From Epibacterium sp. Ofav1-8 (GTDB lineage Bacteria; Pseudomonadota; Alphaproteobacteria; Rhodobacterales; Rhodobacteraceae), in contig NZ_JAKRFD010000002.1 of NCBI RefSeq assembly GCF_022348185.1, forward strand, positions 124,001-188,000: a DNA stretch of 64,000 nt. The letters run 5' to 3'. Below, piece by piece: positions 1 to 7,496 of this stretch (its first letter is position 1; every line of letters begins with the position of its first letter). A model generated the notes under the pieces. That model ran no database searches. It was not told the DNA's origin and worked only from the letters and a program-made list of their open reading frames with translations. The position numbers were made by a program, and so were the translations under genes.

Positions 1-195
1 CAGACGCTTGAGGGCCAGCCGGAGACGCTGGAGCTGGAGGGGCGCAAGATCAAGGTCTCTGAAACCGGGCGCACCTCCGTGTCCGGGGTCTGGGCCGGGG
101 GCGATTGTGCATCCGGTGGCGATGACCTCACCGTGACCGCCGTCGCCGAGGGCCGCGATGCGGCCGAAGATATCCACGCGAGCCTGATGGGCTGA
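1..195 (+). CDS. preT: NAD-dependent dihydropyrimidine dehydrogenase subunit PreT, C-terminal end (partial)
   Basis: An open frame enters from the left edge and ends at TGA 193-195, leaving 64 residues. The piece contains GVWAGGDCASGGDDLTVTAV and then EGRDAAEDIH, which is the C-terminal FAD-binding signature of glutamate-synthase-small-subunit-like flavoproteins. PreT feeds electrons from NADH to PreA in the reduction of uracil and thymine. The identification rests mainly on preA starting 69 bases downstream on the same strand. The N-terminal iron-sulfur and NAD domains lie outside the window. Confidence 0.8.
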   Translation, partial: QTLEGQPETLELEGRKIKVSETGRTSVSGVWAGGDCASGGDDLTVTAVAEGRDAAEDIHASLMG

Positions 196-264
196 AGCCG
201 CTATGCGCCGCCTTGCAGTGTAGGGCAGGACAGGCCGCATAGTTAGCAAACAGGGAGAGATCAA

Positions 265-1569
265 ATGGCTGATCTTACAACAGAATTCCTCGGTATCAAA
301 TCACCGAACCCGTTTTGGCTGGCCTCCGCGCCGCCAACCGACAAGGAATACAACGTCCGCCGCGCCTTTGAGGCTGGTTGGGGCGGTGTGGTCTGGAAGA
401 CGCTGGGTGCTGAAGGTCCGCCGGTGGTGAATGTGAATGGCCCGCGCTATGGCGCGATCTGGGGCGCGGACCGGCGGCTCTTGGGGCTCAACAACATCGA
501 GCTGATCACCGACCGTCCGCTGGATGTAAACCTTGAGGAAATGACCCGCGTGAAGAAGGATTATCCGGATCGCGCGCTCATTGCCTCGATCATGGTGCCC
601 TGTGAAGAAGCCGCGTGGAAAGCGATCCTGCCGCGTGTGGCAGAGACTGGCTGTGACGGGATCGAGCTGAACTTTGGCTGTCCGCACGGCATGGCCGAGC
701 GCGGCATGGGCTCTGCGGTGGGGCAGGTGCCGGAATACATCCAGATGGTCACGGAGTGGTGCAAGCAATATTACGACAAGCCGGTGATCGTGAAGCTGAC
801 GCCCAATATCACCGACATTCGCCACCCGGCGCGCGCGGCCAAGGCTGGCAATGCGGATGCGGTGTCGCTGATCAACACGATCAATTCGATCACCTCGGTG
901 AACCTTGATGCGATGTCGCCGGAGCCGATGATCGGCGGCAAGGGCACCCATGGCGGCTATTGCGGCCCGGCGGTGAAGCCGATCGCGATGAATATGGTCG
1001 CCGAGATCGCCCGCGATCCGCAGACCGCTGGCCTGCCGATTTCCGCTATTGGCGGCGTCACAACCTGGCGCGATGCGGCAGAGTTCATCGCGCTGGGGGC
1101 GGGCAATGTGCAGGTCTGCACGGCGGCCATGACCTATGGGTTCAAGGTTGTCGAGGAGATGATCTCGGGTCTGTCGGACTGGATGGATCAGAAGGGGTAT
1201 TCCTCCATCGAGGACTTCCGCGGCATGGCGGTTCCCAATGTCACCGACTGGCAGTATCTGGATCTGAACTATGTGACCAAGGCGAAGATCTCTCAGGACG
1301 ATTGCATCAAATGCGGGCGTTGCTTTGCGGCCTGCGAGGATACCTCGCATCAGGCGATCGCGATGTCGGCGGATCGGACCTTTACGGTGAAGGACGATGA
1401 ATGCGTGGCTTGCAACCTCTGTGTCAATGTCTGCCCGGTCGAGGGCTGCATCACCATGGAAGAGGTTGCGGCCGGCGCGGTGGATGAGCGCACCGGCAAG
1501 GTGGTGAGTGGTGAATATGGCAATTGGACACAGCATCCGAACAATCCGGCCGCGACGGCGGCGGAATAA
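265..1569 (+). CDS. preA: NAD-dependent dihydropyrimidine dehydrogenase subunit PreA
   Basis: This 434-residue protein is the catalytic subunit that reduces uracil or thymine to the 5,6-dihydro form, the first step of reductive pyrimidine breakdown in the cytoplasm. Residues 1 to about 310 form a dihydroorotate-dehydrogenase-like FMN barrel. The segment NFGCPHGMAERGMG near residue 139 matches the family active-site cysteine loop. Two [4Fe-4S] motifs follow: CIKCGRCFAAC from residue 347 and CVACNLCVNVC from residue 380. The start is supported by AGGGAG about 8 bases upstream. It lies just after preT, with which it should form the heteromeric enzyme. Several hairpins follow its stop codon. Confidence 0.95.
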   Translation: MADLTTEFLGIKSPNPFWLASAPPTDKEYNVRRAFEAGWGGVVWKTLGAEGPPVVNVNGPRYGAIWGADRRLLGLNNIELITDRPLDVNLEEMTRVKKDYPDRALIASIMVPCEEAAWKAILPRVAETGCDGIELNFGCPHGMAERGMGSAVGQVPEYIQMVTEWCKQYYDKPVIVKLTPNITDIRHPARAAKAGNADAVSLINTINSITSVNLDAMSPEPMIGGKGTHGGYCGPAVKPIAMNMVAEIARDPQTAGLPISAIGGVTTWRDAAEFIALGAGNVQVCTAAMTYGFKVVEEMISGLSDWMDQKGYSSIEDFRGMAVPNVTDWQYLDLNYVTKAKISQDDCIKCGRCFAACEDTSHQAIAMSADRTFTVKDDECVACNLCVNVCPVEGCITMEEVAAGAVDERTGKVVSGEYGNWTQHPNNPAATAAE

Positions 1570-1573
1570 GCCA

Positions 1574-1593
1574 GGGCGGGGAGGCTCCCGCCC
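1574..1593. repeat. Hairpin 1 downstream of preA
   Basis: GGGCGGG (1574-1580) pairs with CCCGCCC (1587-1593) around a 6-base loop, five bases after the preA stop codon. There is no T-run, so it may stabilise the 3' end of the message rather than terminate. Confidence 0.5.
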
Positions 1594-1596
1594 GTC

Positions 1597-1621
1597 GAGG
1601 ATGCAGGTTTCCTGCATCCTC
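1597..1621. repeat. Hairpin 2 downstream of preA
   Basis: GAGGATGCAGG (1597-1607) and CCTGCATCCTC (1611-1621) form a perfect 11-bp stem with a TTT loop. It directly follows hairpin 1 and has no T-run after it. Confidence 0.55.
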
Positions 1622-1635
1622 TCCCGTTGGGCCCG

Positions 1636-1660
1636 GCGCCGCGCTTCGCGCGGCGCTTTG
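1636..1660 (+). terminator. Probable terminator after preTA
   Basis: GCGCCGCGC (1636-1644) and GCGCGGCGC (1648-1656) form a 9-bp stem with a TTC loop, followed by only TTT. It is the third of three successive hairpins after preA and the most terminator-like. The short T-run keeps confidence moderate. Confidence 0.45.
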
Positions 1661-1714
1661 GTGTAGAAACGAGGCCGGATCGCTATTGGGGAGAGATCGG
1701 AATTTTGCTGGGGA

Positions 1715-1747
1715 GGTCCATCAGGGGCACATGTGTCCTGATGGACC
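1715..1747. repeat. 33-bp palindrome between convergent preA and rutR
   Basis: GGTCCATCAGG (1715-1725) is perfectly inverted as CCTGATGGACC (1737-1747) around an 11-base centre that itself contains the palindrome CACATGTG. It lies in the convergent spacer between preA and the rutR-type regulator. It could be a bidirectional transcript-end structure or a protein-binding site; the sequence does not decide. Confidence 0.5.
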
Positions 1748-1870
1748 AGATCAAGTTTGAGGCGGGCGCTGGCGCCTCAAGGGTAAACGTCGCTTGCGCG
1801 CCGCCGCTTTGCAGCCCTTGACCCGCCATCCCCCTCGTGGGCTCCCAACTTGGGCGTTGGGTCCGGAGTG

Positions 1871-2485
1871 TCAGGTCGTGGGCGTGAGCATGCGGCGGTA
1901 GAGAGTGTCGAGAAACTCCGGCGCGGCGGCGAAGGGATCCTCGGGGGTCATCAGGGTCTGTACCTGAACTTCGAAATCCGCGTAATGCTGGGTGAGGGAC
2001 CAGATCGAAAACAACAGATGCCTGGGATGAACGCTGGCGATCTTGCCTGCCGCCATCCAATCCTGAAAGATGACTTCTGTCGCATCCACCAATTCGCGCA
2101 GTTCCGTCGAGAGCGTGTCGATCATGCGCGGCGCGCCTTGCACGATCTCATTGGCGAACAGCCGGCTTTCGCGCGGCATGTCCTGACTCATCTGCAATTT
2201 GCGCTGAACGTAGGTGAGGATTTCCTCCATCGGGTCTCCGTCCGGGTCGATATCGCGCAGCGGGGCCAGCCAGGTTGCGAGAAGTTTCGACAGAAGCTCG
2301 GTAAAGATCGCTTCCTTGGACGGGTAATAATAGAGCAGATTGGGCTTTGACAGACCGGCCGCGCTGGCGATCTGATCGACCGTCGATCCGCGAAAACCGT
2401 TTTGGGAAAACACATCCAGAGCGGCCTCCAGGATATTGGCACGATTGCGTTTTTGGATCCTCGTCGGGCTGCGGTCTTTGGGCAT
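1871..2485 (-). CDS. rutR: TetR-family regulator of pyrimidine catabolism, RutR-type
   Basis: A TetR-family repressor. The N-terminal helix-turn-helix is visible (ILEAALDVFSQNGFRG, then VDQIASAAGLSKPNLLYYY), and the C-terminal domain includes NEIVQGAPRMIDTL, typical of RutR-like proteins. RutR in E. coli binds uracil or thymine and controls pyrimidine genes. Here the gene lies between preTA and the ring-opening enzymes, and a perfect copy of the known RutR operator sits in the divergent promoter region at 2625-2642. I start at MPKDRSP (204 residues); an in-frame ATG 48 bases further upstream would add 16 poorly conserved-looking residues, and neither start has a strong ribosome-binding site. 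Confidence 0.88.
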   Translation of the reverse strand: MPKDRSPTRIQKRNRANILEAALDVFSQNGFRGSTVDQIASAAGLSKPNLLYYYPSKEAIFTELLSKLLATWLAPLRDIDPDGDPMEEILTYVQRKLQMSQDMPRESRLFANEIVQGAPRMIDTLSTELRELVDATEVIFQDWMAAGKIASVHPRHLLFSIWSLTQHYADFEVQVQTLMTPEDPFAAAPEFLDTLYRRMLTPTT

Positions 2486-2624
2486 GTCGTGCCGGTGCTT
2501 TCTGTTGGTGTCTGGTCCTGGCAGGCGTCGCATGATTTTTGCACAGATGCCCGGCAGCTGAAATCAATTCCGAACGGACAGGCGCGCAATTTCTTGACTG
2601 AGTCTCATCTGGTGATAGCGTGAG

Positions 2625-2642
2625 TTTGACCAGTTGGTCAAA
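2625..2642. promoter_or_regulatory. RutR operator palindrome
   Basis: TTTGACCA-GT-TGGTCAAA is a perfect 8+2+8 palindrome. It matches the consensus reported for E. coli RutR (TTGACCA-nn-TGGTCAA). It lies 140 bases before both the rutR-type gene (leftward) and the M20 hydrolase gene (rightward), so it can govern both promoters. Confidence 0.85.
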
Positions 2643-2782
2643 TGTCCGGCCTTGCCCGTCTTGGCGACCCGGCCAGAACCAACGGCACAGTGAGAGCCAC
2701 TGACCCGGGCTGGACAAGCCACGCATGACCCCGTCCCGATGCATGAGGGCGAGGCAGACCACAGGGAAGGAAGCAAACAGAG

Positions 2783-4033
2783 ATGACCGCGCTTGGACAA
2801 AATCTGAAAATCAACGGCGATCGGCTGTGGGACAGCCTGATGGAGATGGCCAAGATCGGCCCCGGCGTCGCGGGGGGCAACAACCGCCAGACGCTCACCG
2901 ATGCGGATGCCGAGGGGCGGGCGCTGTTTCAGTCCTGGTGCGAGGCGGCAGGCATGACCATGGGCTGTGACACCATGGGCAATATGTTTGCGACCCGCCC
3001 CGGCGAAGACCCCGACGCGCTGCCGGTCTACATGGGCTCGCATCTGGACACCCAGCCCACGGGCGGCAAATACGATGGCGTTCTCGGCGTTCTTGGCGGG
3101 TTGGAAGCCGTGCGCACGATGAACGACCTCGGGATCAAGACCAAACACCCGATCGTGGTCACGAACTGGACCAACGAGGAAGGCACCCGGTTTGCGCCCG
3201 CGATGCTGGCCTCAGGCGTGTTTGCGGGCAAGCACACGCAGGACTGGGCCTATGGGCGCGAGGATGCCGAGGGCAAGACGTTCGGCGACGAGTTGAAGCG
3301 GATCGGCTGGGTCGGCTATGAGACGGTCGGCGCGCGCAAGATGCATGCGATGTTCGAACTGCACATCGAACAGGGCCCCATCCTGGAGGCCGAAGGCAAG
3401 GATATCGGCGTTGTGACCCATGGGCAGGGGCTGTGGTGGTTGCAATGCACGGTGAGCGGCAAGGACGCACATACTGGCTCCACGCCGATGAACATGCGGG
3501 TGAATGCCGGGCTTGGCATGGCGCGCATGACCGAAGTGGCGCATCAGATCGCCATGGCGCATCAGCCGCATGCCGTCGGCGCGGTGGGGCATTGCGACAT
3601 TTTCCCGAACTCGCGCAATGTGATCCCCGGCAAGGTGGTGTTCACCGTCGATTTCCGCACGCCGGATCTGGAGAAACTCACGTCGATGCGGGCGCAGTTC
3701 GAGGCCAAGGCGAAGGAGATCGCCGAGGAGCTGGGGCTCGGGCTGGAGATCGAACCCGTCGGGCATTTTGACCCCGTGACCTTTGACGAGACCTGCGTCA
3801 GCGCGGTGCGCAATGCGGCGGAGCGTCTGGGCTACAGCCATCTCGATATCGTGTCCGGCGCGGGGCATGACGCCTGCTGGATCAACGATGTGGCCCCCAC
3901 TGCGATGATCATGTGCCCCTGCGTTGATGGGCTGAGCCACAACGAAGCGGAAGAGATTTCCAAGGACTGGGCCGCAGCGGGCACCGATGTGATGCTGCAT
4001 GCGGTGCTGGAGACGGCAGAGATCGTCGCCTGA
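2783..4033 (+). CDS. M20-family Zn-dependent amidohydrolase, likely beta-ureidopropionase
   Basis: This 416-residue protein belongs to the M20/M28 peptidase-like amidohydrolases that cleave N-carbamoyl amino acids (hydantoinase/carbamoylase family). Metal-site motifs are visible: GSHLDTQPTGGKYDG, NEEGTRF, FELHIEQGP and GAGHDACW. Between dihydropyrimidinase and preTA its job is most simply the last step, N-carbamoyl-beta-alanine to beta-alanine with CO2 and ammonia; thymine would give beta-aminoisobutyrate. An N-carbamoyl-L-amino-acid hydrolase or allantoate-type specificity cannot be excluded from sequence alone. GGAAGGAAG lies just upstream of the start, and the RutR operator is in its promoter region. 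Confidence 0.88.
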   Translation: MTALGQNLKINGDRLWDSLMEMAKIGPGVAGGNNRQTLTDADAEGRALFQSWCEAAGMTMGCDTMGNMFATRPGEDPDALPVYMGSHLDTQPTGGKYDGVLGVLGGLEAVRTMNDLGIKTKHPIVVTNWTNEEGTRFAPAMLASGVFAGKHTQDWAYGREDAEGKTFGDELKRIGWVGYETVGARKMHAMFELHIEQGPILEAEGKDIGVVTHGQGLWWLQCTVSGKDAHTGSTPMNMRVNAGLGMARMTEVAHQIAMAHQPHAVGAVGHCDIFPNSRNVIPGKVVFTVDFRTPDLEKLTSMRAQFEAKAKEIAEELGLGLEIEPVGHFDPVTFDETCVSAVRNAAERLGYSHLDIVSGAGHDACWINDVAPTAMIMCPCVDGLSHNEAEEISKDWAAAGTDVMLHAVLETAEIVA

Positions 4034-4047
4034 CATCACAATACCAA

Positions 4048-4078
4048 GGGGGCACTGCCCCCGTCGCGCCTGCGCGAC
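4048..4078. repeat. Tandem GC hairpins between the hydrolase gene and hydA
   Basis: GGGGGC-ACT-GCCCCC (4048-4062) is followed immediately by GTCGCG-CCTG-CGCGAC (4063-4078) and then CCCCGGGATATT. There is no T-run. It lies inside an apparent operon, so it could tune relative mRNA levels or be a dispersed intergenic repeat. Confidence 0.5.
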
Positions 4079-4162
4079 CCCCGGGATATTCAGGGTCACA
4101 AGAAACTCACCCGGGATCTGAAGACAACGGCGCGCAAGGCGTCGGACCACAGGGAGTTTGAT

Positions 4163-5617
4163 ATGACCAAAGTCATCAAGAACGGCACCATCGTGACCGC
4201 GGATCTGACCTATAAGGCAGATGTGCTGGTGGAAAACGGGATTATCACCGAAATTGGCCCGGATCTGAAAGGCGATGAGGTGCTGGACGCCACCGGCTGC
4301 TACGTGATGCCGGGCGGGATCGACCCGCATACCCATCTGGAGATGCCCTTCATGGGCACCTATTCCACCGATGATTTCGAAAGCGGCACCCGCGCGGGAC
4401 TGGCGGGCGGCACCACCATGGTGGTGGATTTTGCGTTGCCGCAGCCGGGCGAAAGCCTGCTGGATGCGCTGAAGCGCTGGGACAACAAATCCACCCGGGC
4501 GAACTGCGACTATTCTTTCCACATGGCGGTGACATGGTGGGGGGAGCAGGTCTTTGACGAGATGAAGACCGTGATCGAGACCCGCGGCATCAACACGTTC
4601 AAGCATTTCATGGCCTATAAGGGCGCCTTGATGGTGAACGACGATGAGCTCTATGCGTCCTTCCAGCGCCTGTCGGAGCTGGGCGGCATTGCCATGGTGC
4701 ACGCCGAAAACGGCGATGTGGTGGCGGAGCTGAGCGCCAAGCTGCTCGCGCAGGGCAATACCGGCCCGGAGGCGCATGCCTATTCCCGGCCGCCGCAGGT
4801 CGAGGGCGAGGCCACCAACCGCGCCATCATGATCGCCGATATGGCGGGCGTGCCGCTCTATGTGGTGCATACCTCCTGCGAGGACAGCCACGAGGCGATT
4901 CGCCGTGCGCGCATGCAGGGCAAACGGGTCTGGGGCGAGCCGCTGATCCAGCATCTGACACTGGATGAGAGCGAGTATTTCAACGCCGATTGGGACCATG
5001 CCGCGCGCCGGGTGATGTCGCCGCCGTTCCGCAACAAGCAGCATCAGGACAGCCTCTGGGCGGGGCTTCAGTCTGGCTCCCTGTCGGTGGTGGCAACGGA
5101 TCACTGCGCCTTCTCGACCGAGCAGAAACGCTATGGTGTGGGGGATTTCACCAAGATCCCCAATGGCACCGGCGGGCTTGAGGATCGGATGCCGATGCTC
5201 TGGACCCATGGGGTTGAGACCGGCCGTCTGACGCCCAATGAATTTGTCGCGGTCACCTCGACCAACATCGCCAAGATCCTGAACTGCTATCCGAAAAAAG
5301 GCGCGGTTCTGGTCGGGGCGGATGCGGATCTGGTGGTCTGGGACCCGGCGAAAACCAAAACGATCTCGGCGGCCTCGCAGCAATCCGCCATTGATTACAA
5401 CGTGTTCGAGGGCAAAGAGGTCAAAGGCCTGCCGCGCTACACGCTGACCCGCGGTCAGGTGGCTGTGATGGACGGCGAAATCAAGACGCAGGAAGGCCAC
5501 GGCAAGTTTGTGGAGCGCGCGCCCAACACCGTGGTCAACACGGCGCTCAGCACCTGGAAGGATCTGACCGCGCCGCGCCCGGTGGAGCGCAGCGGCATTC
5601 CCGCCACTGGCGTCTAA
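4163..5617 (+). CDS. hydA: Dihydropyrimidinase (D-hydantoinase)
   Basis: A 484-residue cyclic amidohydrolase that opens 5,6-dihydrouracil or dihydrothymine to the N-carbamoyl-beta-amino acid. The two-metal site is complete: DPHTHLE near residue 56, the KHFMAYKG segment with the lysine expected to be carboxylated, HAENGD, HTSCEDSH and TDHCAF. Length is normal for bacterial dihydropyrimidinases. GGGAG lies a few bases before the ATG. It follows the amidohydrolase gene by 130 bases and completes the preTA to HydA to amidohydrolase route. Confidence 0.95.
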   Translation: MTKVIKNGTIVTADLTYKADVLVENGIITEIGPDLKGDEVLDATGCYVMPGGIDPHTHLEMPFMGTYSTDDFESGTRAGLAGGTTMVVDFALPQPGESLLDALKRWDNKSTRANCDYSFHMAVTWWGEQVFDEMKTVIETRGINTFKHFMAYKGALMVNDDELYASFQRLSELGGIAMVHAENGDVVAELSAKLLAQGNTGPEAHAYSRPPQVEGEATNRAIMIADMAGVPLYVVHTSCEDSHEAIRRARMQGKRVWGEPLIQHLTLDESEYFNADWDHAARRVMSPPFRNKQHQDSLWAGLQSGSLSVVATDHCAFSTEQKRYGVGDFTKIPNGTGGLEDRMPMLWTHGVETGRLTPNEFVAVTSTNIAKILNCYPKKGAVLVGADADLVVWDPAKTKTISAASQQSAIDYNVFEGKEVKGLPRYTLTRGQVAVMDGEIKTQEGHGKFVERAPNTVVNTALSTWKDLTAPRPVERSGIPATGV

Positions 5618-5627
5618 CTGCATCAGG

Positions 5628-5656
5628 AACGGGGGCCGCGTGCCCCCGTTTGTTTG
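5628..5656 (+). terminator. Hairpin, possible attenuating terminator after hydA
   Basis: AACGGGGGC (5628-5636) and GCCCCCGTT (5642-5650) form a 9-bp stem with a 5-base loop, followed by TGTTTG. The T-run is poor and the next gene starts 15 bases later, so partial termination between enzyme and transporter genes is the likely role. Confidence 0.45.
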
Positions 5657-5670
5657 ACCAAGGCTATGAA

Positions 5671-6498
5671 ATGAATATGCAAATGACCTCACGGGTGGAC
5701 AGCGCCATGGACCGAGCCCCGGATGCCGCAGTGATCGAAGCCCGGGATCTGAACCTTGTGTTCGGGACGGGCGAGACATCCGTTCACGCGCTCAAGGACA
5801 TCAACCTGACGATCAACAAGGGAGATTTTGTCTCCTTCATTGGCCCTTCGGGCTGCGGCAAGACGACATTCCTGCGATGTGTGGCATCTCTGGAAACGCC
5901 GACGGGCGGCAGCTTGACCGTGAACGGGATGACCCCCGAAGACGCCCGCAAGCAGCGTGCCTATGGCTATGTGTTTCAGGCGGCGGGATTGTACCCGTGG
6001 CGCACCATCGCCAAGAACATCAAGCTTCCGCTTGAAATCATGGGATATTCCAAGGCCGAGCAGGACAAACGCGTGGCCGAGGTGCTGGAGCTGGTGGAGC
6101 TTTCTGGCTTTGGCGGTAAATTCCCGTGGCAGCTCTCTGGTGGCATGCAGCAGCGGGCCAGCATTGCCCGCGCGCTGGCCTTTGATGCGGATCTATTGTT
6201 GATGGACGAACCCTTTGGGGCGCTTGATGAAATCGTGCGCGATCACCTCAATGAGCAACTGCTGAAACTCTGGGCGCGGACGGATAAAACCATCGGCTTT
6301 GTGACCCACTCGATCCCCGAGGCGGTGTATCTGTCGACCAAGATCGTGGTGATGTCCCCTCGTCCGGGCCGCATCCACGAGGTGATCGACAGCACGCTGC
6401 CCAAAGAGCGCCCCCTCGATATTCGCGACTCGCCAGAGTTCATCGAAATCGCCCATCGCGTCCGTGAGGGTCTGCGCGCGGGGCATGCGCATGACTGA
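5671..6498 (+). CDS. ABC importer ATP-binding protein (NitT/TauT-like family)
   Basis: A 275-residue ATPase energising the importer encoded by the next three genes. Walker A is GPSGCGKTT, the Q-loop is VFQAAGLYPWRT, the signature is LSGGMQQRASIARA, Walker B is LLMDEPFGALDE and the switch histidine is in FVTHS. This layout is typical of transporters for taurine, nitrate, HMP-thiamine precursors and related small molecules. I place the start at ATG 5671, which has AAGG 7 bases upstream; a TTG at 5650 is in frame but overlaps the preceding hairpin. Context suggests import of pyrimidine or a close derivative. Confidence 0.9.
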   Translation: MNMQMTSRVDSAMDRAPDAAVIEARDLNLVFGTGETSVHALKDINLTINKGDFVSFIGPSGCGKTTFLRCVASLETPTGGSLTVNGMTPEDARKQRAYGYVFQAAGLYPWRTIAKNIKLPLEIMGYSKAEQDKRVAEVLELVELSGFGGKFPWQLSGGMQQRASIARALAFDADLLLMDEPFGALDEIVRDHLNEQLLKLWARTDKTIGFVTHSIPEAVYLSTKIVVMSPRPGRIHEVIDSTLPKERPLDIRDSPEFIEIAHRVREGLRAGHAHD

Positions 6499-6522
6499 GG
6501 CTAGGAATTCGGAGGGCCGCGC

Positions 6523-7440
6523 ATGAAGACGCTTTTGGCTGTCCTCACCGTCGTCGCGACGCTGATCGGGATCTGGTATCTTGCCTGTGTCCCGATGAAC
6601 ATCAAAGGCGTCTTGGATACGGCAGAACGGGCAGGGGAGCAGGTGACGCCTGCCACTGCCAGGGAGCGGCGCGATGCTTCGGCGCTTGGACTCGTGGCGC
6701 AGAACAGCTTTGCCATTCCGCGCGCGTGGTCGGTGGAGCGCCCACGTCTGCCCGCCCCGCATCAGGTCGTCGCGGAGCTGTGGGACACGACGGTGATGAA
6801 AAAGATCACCTCCAAGCGCAGCCTGATCTACCACGCGCAGGTGACGCTTTCGGCGACGCTTATGGGATTTGCCATCGGCACCGGGCTTGGCATCCTGCTT
6901 GCAGTGGGGATCGTGCATTCACGGGTGATGGATATGTCGGTGATGCCCTGGGCCATCGTCAGCCAGACCATCCCCATCATCGCGCTGGCGCCGATGATTA
7001 TCGTGGTGCTCTATTCCATTGGCGTACAAGGGCTTTTGCCCAAGGCGATCATTGCCGCCTATCTCAGTTTCTTCCCTGTGGTCGTGGGCATGGTGAAAGG
7101 GCTGCGCAGCCCCGATCATATGCAGCTTGACCTGATGAAGACGTATTTTGCGTCTCAGGGGCAGGTGTTCTGGAAGCTGCGGTTGCCATCCTCGATGCCC
7201 TATCTCTTTGCCTCGCTGAAGATCGGGATTGCGGCCTCATTGGTCGGTGCCATCGTGGGTGAGCTGCCCACCGGTGCGGTGGCCGGGCTTGGCGCGCGGC
7301 TTCTGGCGGGCAGCTATTACGGACAAACGGTGCAAATCTGGTCGGCGCTCTTTGCGGCGGCAATCCTGGCGGCGGCTCTGGTTGCGCTGCTGGGGCTGCT
7401 GGAGCGGGTGCTGCTGGGGCGCATGGGGGTGAAGCCATGA
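6523..7440 (+). CDS. ABC importer permease, first subunit
   Basis: A 305-residue membrane protein of the BPD_transp_1 family. One N-terminal helix (residues 2-22) and a roughly 80-residue extracytoplasmic-looking stretch precede the usual permease core, which starts near QVTLSATLMGFAIGTGLG. The EAA-like coupling loop reads TYFASQGQVFWKLRLPSSMPY near residue 207. It starts 24 bases after the ATPase gene. Its stop overlaps the start of a 19-codon mini-ORF that leads to the second permease. The N-terminal extension is longer than in many NitT/TauT permeases. Confidence 0.88.
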   Translation: MKTLLAVLTVVATLIGIWYLACVPMNIKGVLDTAERAGEQVTPATARERRDASALGLVAQNSFAIPRAWSVERPRLPAPHQVVAELWDTTVMKKITSKRSLIYHAQVTLSATLMGFAIGTGLGILLAVGIVHSRVMDMSVMPWAIVSQTIPIIALAPMIIVVLYSIGVQGLLPKAIIAAYLSFFPVVVGMVKGLRSPDHMQLDLMKTYFASQGQVFWKLRLPSSMPYLFASLKIGIAASLVGAIVGELPTGAVAGLGARLLAGSYYGQTVQIWSALFAAAILAAALVALLGLLERVLLGRMGVKP

Positions 7441-7496
7441 GCGATATGCTGACATCGAACGCCCGATGCGGCCGGACCACAGGGGAGGTGTGCTGA
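7437..7496 (+). CDS. 19-codon coupling mini-ORF between the two permease genes
   Basis: ATG 7437 overlaps the stop of the first permease (ATGA), and its own TGA (7494-7496) overlaps the ATG of the second permease (TGATG). It would encode MSDMLTSNARCGRTTGEVC. The ribosome-binding site AGGGGAGG of the second permease lies inside it. This looks like a translational-coupling device rather than a functional peptide, and it could also be chance. Confidence 0.3.
   Translation: MSDMLTSNARCGRTTGEVC

Noticed and set aside
301-1617. Long reverse-strand frame over preA
   Set aside because: It is Arg/His-rich, lacks a domain and mirrors preA codons; an antisense shadow.
5653-5660. TTTGACCA before the ABC ATPase gene, a possible second RutR site
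   Set aside because: Only the left half matches; the right half (GCTATGAA) does not complete the palindrome. It also lies almost inside the ribosome-binding region.
3212-5779. 855-codon reverse frame over the hydrolase and hydA genes
   Set aside because: Highly biased Arg/His/Gly composition and no recognisable domain; the opposite strand carries two complete enzymes.
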